From contig OZ244969.1 in the NCBI GenBank assembly GCA_965222725.1, forward strand, positions 2,604,001-2,668,000: a stretch of 64,000 bases of DNA, written 5' to 3'. Below are positions 61,823 to 64,000 of this stretch, piece after piece. Positions within the stretch are counted from its first letter, which is position 1. Each line of letters begins with the position of its first letter. The stretch comes from GCA-2748575 sp965222725 (GTDB taxonomy: Bacteria; Pseudomonadota; Gammaproteobacteria; Pseudomonadales; Ketobacteraceae). The notes under the pieces are model-generated. The model was not told the origin of the DNA and searched no databases. It saw nothing but the letters and a program-made list of their open reading frames with translations. A program made the translations under genes and the position numbers.

Positions 61823-62800
61823 ATGAGTGAAGTACAGCAAACTGACCAGGTGTATATGATCGACAGGGAGCAGTTAATTGATCAGCTGGAGCATATGAAA
61901 GGCAAGGTGATTGATCCGGTGGCCGGTGTTTTTGGTCCGGACAGCATGTTCTGGCGCCTGGGTCGTTATTCCACCGCGTTTCTTGGCGCCGGGCGGGCCG
62001 CTCTGTTGCAGAATGCCCATCCCTGGGTGGCCAATGCCATCAAGCAGCATTCCCGTACCATGGATGATCCCATGAGCCGCTTTCGCGGAACCTTTACCAA
62101 TGTTTTTACCATGGTATACGGCAGCCTGGATCAGGTGATTGACAGTGCCCTGAAGGTACACAACATTCACCACAGTATTAACGGTGAAATCGAGGAAGAT
62201 TCCGGTGCCTTTGCCAAGGGCAGTTACTATCAGGCCAACGAAGCCAGTTCCATGTTGTGGGTGCATGCCACCCTGTGGGAAACCACCGTTTACATGTACG
62301 AACTTATTATTGGCGACCTGACTGATCAGGAAAAAGAGACCTACTATCAGGAAGCCAAGATGTTTGCCTTTTTGTTTGGCATTCCGGAAGACAAGCAGCC
62401 TCCCAACTGGCATGAATTCCTCGAATACAACCAGCGAATGTGGAACAGTGATGCCTTAACGGTAAAAGAAGCGTCGCGGGAAATTTCATCCTTTCTGTTT
62501 ACCTTCAGCAAACCGCTGGTGCCGGTGCTGGATCGTTATGAAGTCTTCACGTCCATGATCATGCCGGAAAGATTGCGGGAGCAATATCATATGCCGCCCG
62601 CGACACCGGAAAATCTCGCGCTGTTTGAACGCTATGTCAAAATGCTGAAACGAGTCTACCCGCGGTTACCACGTCACCTGCGTTATCTGCCTCCGTATCT
62701 GGAGGCGCAGAACCGGATAAAAGGCAAACACCGGCCCGGTGTCATTACCGGTTCATTAAACAAGTTAATGCTGGGGCGGAGCCGACTGGTGTCTGTATAA
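61823..62800 (+). CDS. DUF2236 / MpaB-like oxygenase family protein
   Basis: A 325-aa helical protein of the DUF2236 family, related to the rubber-cleaving Lcp haemoproteins and the fungal oxygenase MpaB. Conserved residues such as RGTFTNVFTMVYGS, the VHNIHH motif and LWVHATLWET can supply haem or metal ligands. It may cleave a double bond in a lipid or terpenoid chain; this is inference. ATG 61823, with AAAGGTAAG ahead, is favoured over ATG 61790. Confidence 0.8.
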   Translation: MSEVQQTDQVYMIDREQLIDQLEHMKGKVIDPVAGVFGPDSMFWRLGRYSTAFLGAGRAALLQNAHPWVANAIKQHSRTMDDPMSRFRGTFTNVFTMVYGSLDQVIDSALKVHNIHHSINGEIEEDSGAFAKGSYYQANEASSMLWVHATLWETTVYMYELIIGDLTDQEKETYYQEAKMFAFLFGIPEDKQPPNWHEFLEYNQRMWNSDALTVKEASREISSFLFTFSKPLVPVLDRYEVFTSMIMPERLREQYHMPPATPENLALFERYVKMLKRVYPRLPRHLRYLPPYLEAQNRIKGKHRPGVITGSLNKLMLGRSRLVSV

Positions 62801-62870
62801 AAGCCTGATTTCTGTATAAAAGTGAAAGGGCCTGCATGGCATTGCCCACCAGCCTTGGCTAAGCTGTAGC

Positions 62871-62900
62871 AGGTTATTTAGTAGGTTATGTATAGGTTAT
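62871..62900. repeat. Three AGGTTAT direct repeats
   Basis: AGGTTAT occurs at 62871, 62883 and 62894, spaced 12 and 11 nt, about one helical turn. It is 78 nt before the next start codon and could be an activator site or a chance repeat. Confidence 0.35.
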
Positions 62901-62977
62901 ACAGTCAATTCATTCGCTGCCTGCGGGTTTGTTGTGACAATCACTCAGGCAGCGCCAGCAATAAGGATATTGTTTTT

Positions 62978-63799
62978 ATGCTGAAACTCTCCCGCGCCGC
63001 TCTGGTATTTCTGATCAGTCTGTCGTTTCTGACCTTGAGTCAGGTTGCTTCGGCCGCCGATTCCCTGGACAAACTCATGGCACTCAGCGGCCTTACCAAA
63101 CAGGTAAAAGAATACCCCGGCGTGATCAAGGCGGGTATTTATGCCAGTTACAGTAAAAATCCCACCATGCCGTACGGCAGTGTGCAGGAGCTGATGGCTT
63201 CTGCCGACAAGGCATTTGTTCCAGAGCAGATTCTTGTTACCACCAAAAAAACACTGGCGGACACCCTGTCGGATGATCAGGTGTCGGAGCTGCTCACCTG
63301 GTATGAATCGGATCTGGGTAAAAAGATTACCCGTGAAGAAGAAAAAGCCTCTACACCGGAAGCCTATGAAGACATGTCCATCAACGGGCATACATTAATG
63401 GGTAATCAGGAACGGGTAGCCATGGCAAAGCGACTGGAAGATATTATTAACGCCACCGATCTTTCCATGGCGCTGCAGGAATACACCGCGTTGGCAGTCT
63501 ATTCCGCTTTAATGCCCGGTCAGTCCGGCAATATGGATGCGTTAAAACAGAATATAGTGGCCCAGCTGGCCCAGGCCCGCCCACAAATGGAGCAGAATGT
63601 GCTGATGTCGCTGGTGTATTCTCACCGCAATCTGGATTTGGCCGAGCTGAAAAAATACCAGCAGTTTCTGGCAAAACCTGCAGCGAAAAAGTTTAACCGT
63701 GCCGCCATGCAGGGCATTAAAGCGGGCATGGAAGACAGCATTAATGACTGGGTAAAAGTGTTCGAAAAAATGCGCGCCGATAAGGCCGGCAAGCCGTAA
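62978..63799 (+). CDS. Exported DUF2059-like protein
   Basis: A 273-aa exported protein: signal peptide 1-26 (ends SQVASAAD), followed by two similar helical halves. The segment YSHRNLDLAELKKYQQFLAK near residue 210 resembles the DUF2059 core, and LLTWYESDLGKKITREEE near 110 looks like a first copy. No Cys, so soluble in the periplasm. An in-frame ATG at 62888 would add 30 residues without a signal-like start; ATG 62978 is chosen. Confidence 0.75.
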   Translation: MLKLSRAALVFLISLSFLTLSQVASAADSLDKLMALSGLTKQVKEYPGVIKAGIYASYSKNPTMPYGSVQELMASADKAFVPEQILVTTKKTLADTLSDDQVSELLTWYESDLGKKITREEEKASTPEAYEDMSINGHTLMGNQERVAMAKRLEDIINATDLSMALQEYTALAVYSALMPGQSGNMDALKQNIVAQLAQARPQMEQNVLMSLVYSHRNLDLAELKKYQQFLAKPAAKKFNRAAMQGIKAGMEDSINDWVKVFEKMRADKAGKP

Positions 63800-63839
63800 T
63801 AATTCACAAAACCGCTGGTGATTTCACCACGCGTTCATG

Positions 63840-63901
63840 CTCCGGGGCTGGTAGATTAGCAATGGAAAGCTAAAACTTCCTACCGCAAAAGGCCCCGGAG
63901 G
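63840..63901 (+). ncRNA. Nested stem-loop leader enclosing the next gene's SD
   Basis: Three coaxial stems: P1 nine bp (63840-63848 with 63892-63900), P2 five bp (63850-63854 with 63880-63884) and P3 five bp (63856-63860 with 63869-63873) with an 8-nt loop. The P1 right arm contains the GGAGG Shine-Dalgarno (63897-63901) 6 nt before ATG 63908. Closed P1 would block translation. No T-run follows, so it is not a simple terminator. No known riboswitch class was recognised. Confidence 0.55.
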
Positions 63902-63907
63902 CACACC

Positions 63908-64000
63908 ATGAGACTTCTGATCTTTATCGCCATTTCACTGGTGCTTACATCTCCCTGGTCACAGGCGGCGGACGCTTCCGGCAGTGAGTTCTCCAATGTG
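63908..64000 (+). CDS. Exported protein, 3' part outside the window
   Basis: Only 31 codons are visible: a signal peptide of about 20 residues (MRLLIFIAISLVLTSPWSQA), cleaved before ADASG. GGAGG lies 6 nt before the ATG and is also part of the stem listed above. Family cannot be judged. Confidence 0.7.
   Translation, partial: MRLLIFIAISLVLTSPWSQAADASGSEFSNV

Overview
The window reads as a chromosomal segment of a marine-type, oil/lipid-metabolising gammaproteobacterium. The grounds are a relA-mazG pair, CmoM, SixA, FabY, a DUF1302/DUF1329 pair, an acyl-CoA-binding protein, a Marinobacter-type fatty acyl reductase, and many fatty-acyl, alcohol and aldehyde enzymes. Placement near Alcanivorax, Marinobacter or Ketobacter is inference from gene content, not from a search. 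No insertion sequence, prophage, CRISPR array, integrase or rRNA was seen. The only RNA gene recognised is tRNA-Leu(UAG).

Layout. 1-5.4 kb: 3' part of relA, mazG, moaA, moaB and a nitroreductase. 5.5-11.6 kb: a lipid cluster with an alcohol-forming fatty acyl reductase, a flavin monooxygenase, a TetR regulator and a fused reductase-hydrolase; the TetR has a matching 14-bp palindrome in front of the fusion gene. 11.7-14.5 kb: a lone flagellin gene behind a consensus sigma-28 promoter, and a MerR regulator. 14.7-22.1 kb: a ferritin-like predicted hydrolase, a PhyH dioxygenase divergent from a TetR regulator, a glutamine amidotransferase-like protein, acyl-CoA-binding protein, and an alcohol dehydrogenase - thioesterase - aldehyde dehydrogenase operon with an overlapping antisense-strand 51-aa membrane protein. 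22.2-29 kb: nucleotide pyrophosphatase/cmoM/DUF1499 overlapping operon, a large c-di-GMP enzyme, and a CHAD/SixA pair. 29.1-33.4 kb: leucine dehydrogenase and branched-chain 2-oxoacid dehydrogenase E1alpha, E1beta, E2 on the minus strand. 33.7-44.3 kb: AraC regulator, FabY, a small secreted protein, a desaturase-DUF1302-DUF1329 operon with a divergent AraC regulator, and a thiolase.

44.4-52.2 kb: an EAL protein with a broken GGDEF motif, a tightly coupled four-gene operon of unknown role (exported protein, esterase, SDR, membrane coiled coil), a response regulator with a broken GGDEF domain, and a polytopic membrane protein. 52.3-56.9 kb: tRNA-Leu, HopJ-family protein, a DUF4382 lipoprotein whose signal peptide is cut off by a single-base frameshift, a leucine-rich-repeat lipoprotein and a sensor kinase with a pseudo-receiver. 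57-64 kb: a molybdopterin oxidoreductase, small membrane/exported proteins, an O-methyltransferase, a DUF2236 protein, and a final truncated exported protein whose Shine-Dalgarno lies in a nested RNA stem.

How it fits together (inference): amino-acid carbon enters through leucine dehydrogenase and the branched-chain complex; acyl chains are started by FabY, desaturated, carried by the acyl-CoA-binding protein, released by the thioesterase, interconverted among acyl, aldehyde and alcohol levels by the reductase and dehydrogenases, and finished by the thiolase. Four local transcription factors beside lipid genes, plus three c-di-GMP-type proteins (two with non-functional GGDEF motifs), point to heavy regulation. 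The best candidates for something undescribed are the 46.8-50.1 kb operon, the reductase-hydrolase fusion with its operator, the structured leader at the right edge, and the SD-containing repeats before leucine dehydrogenase.
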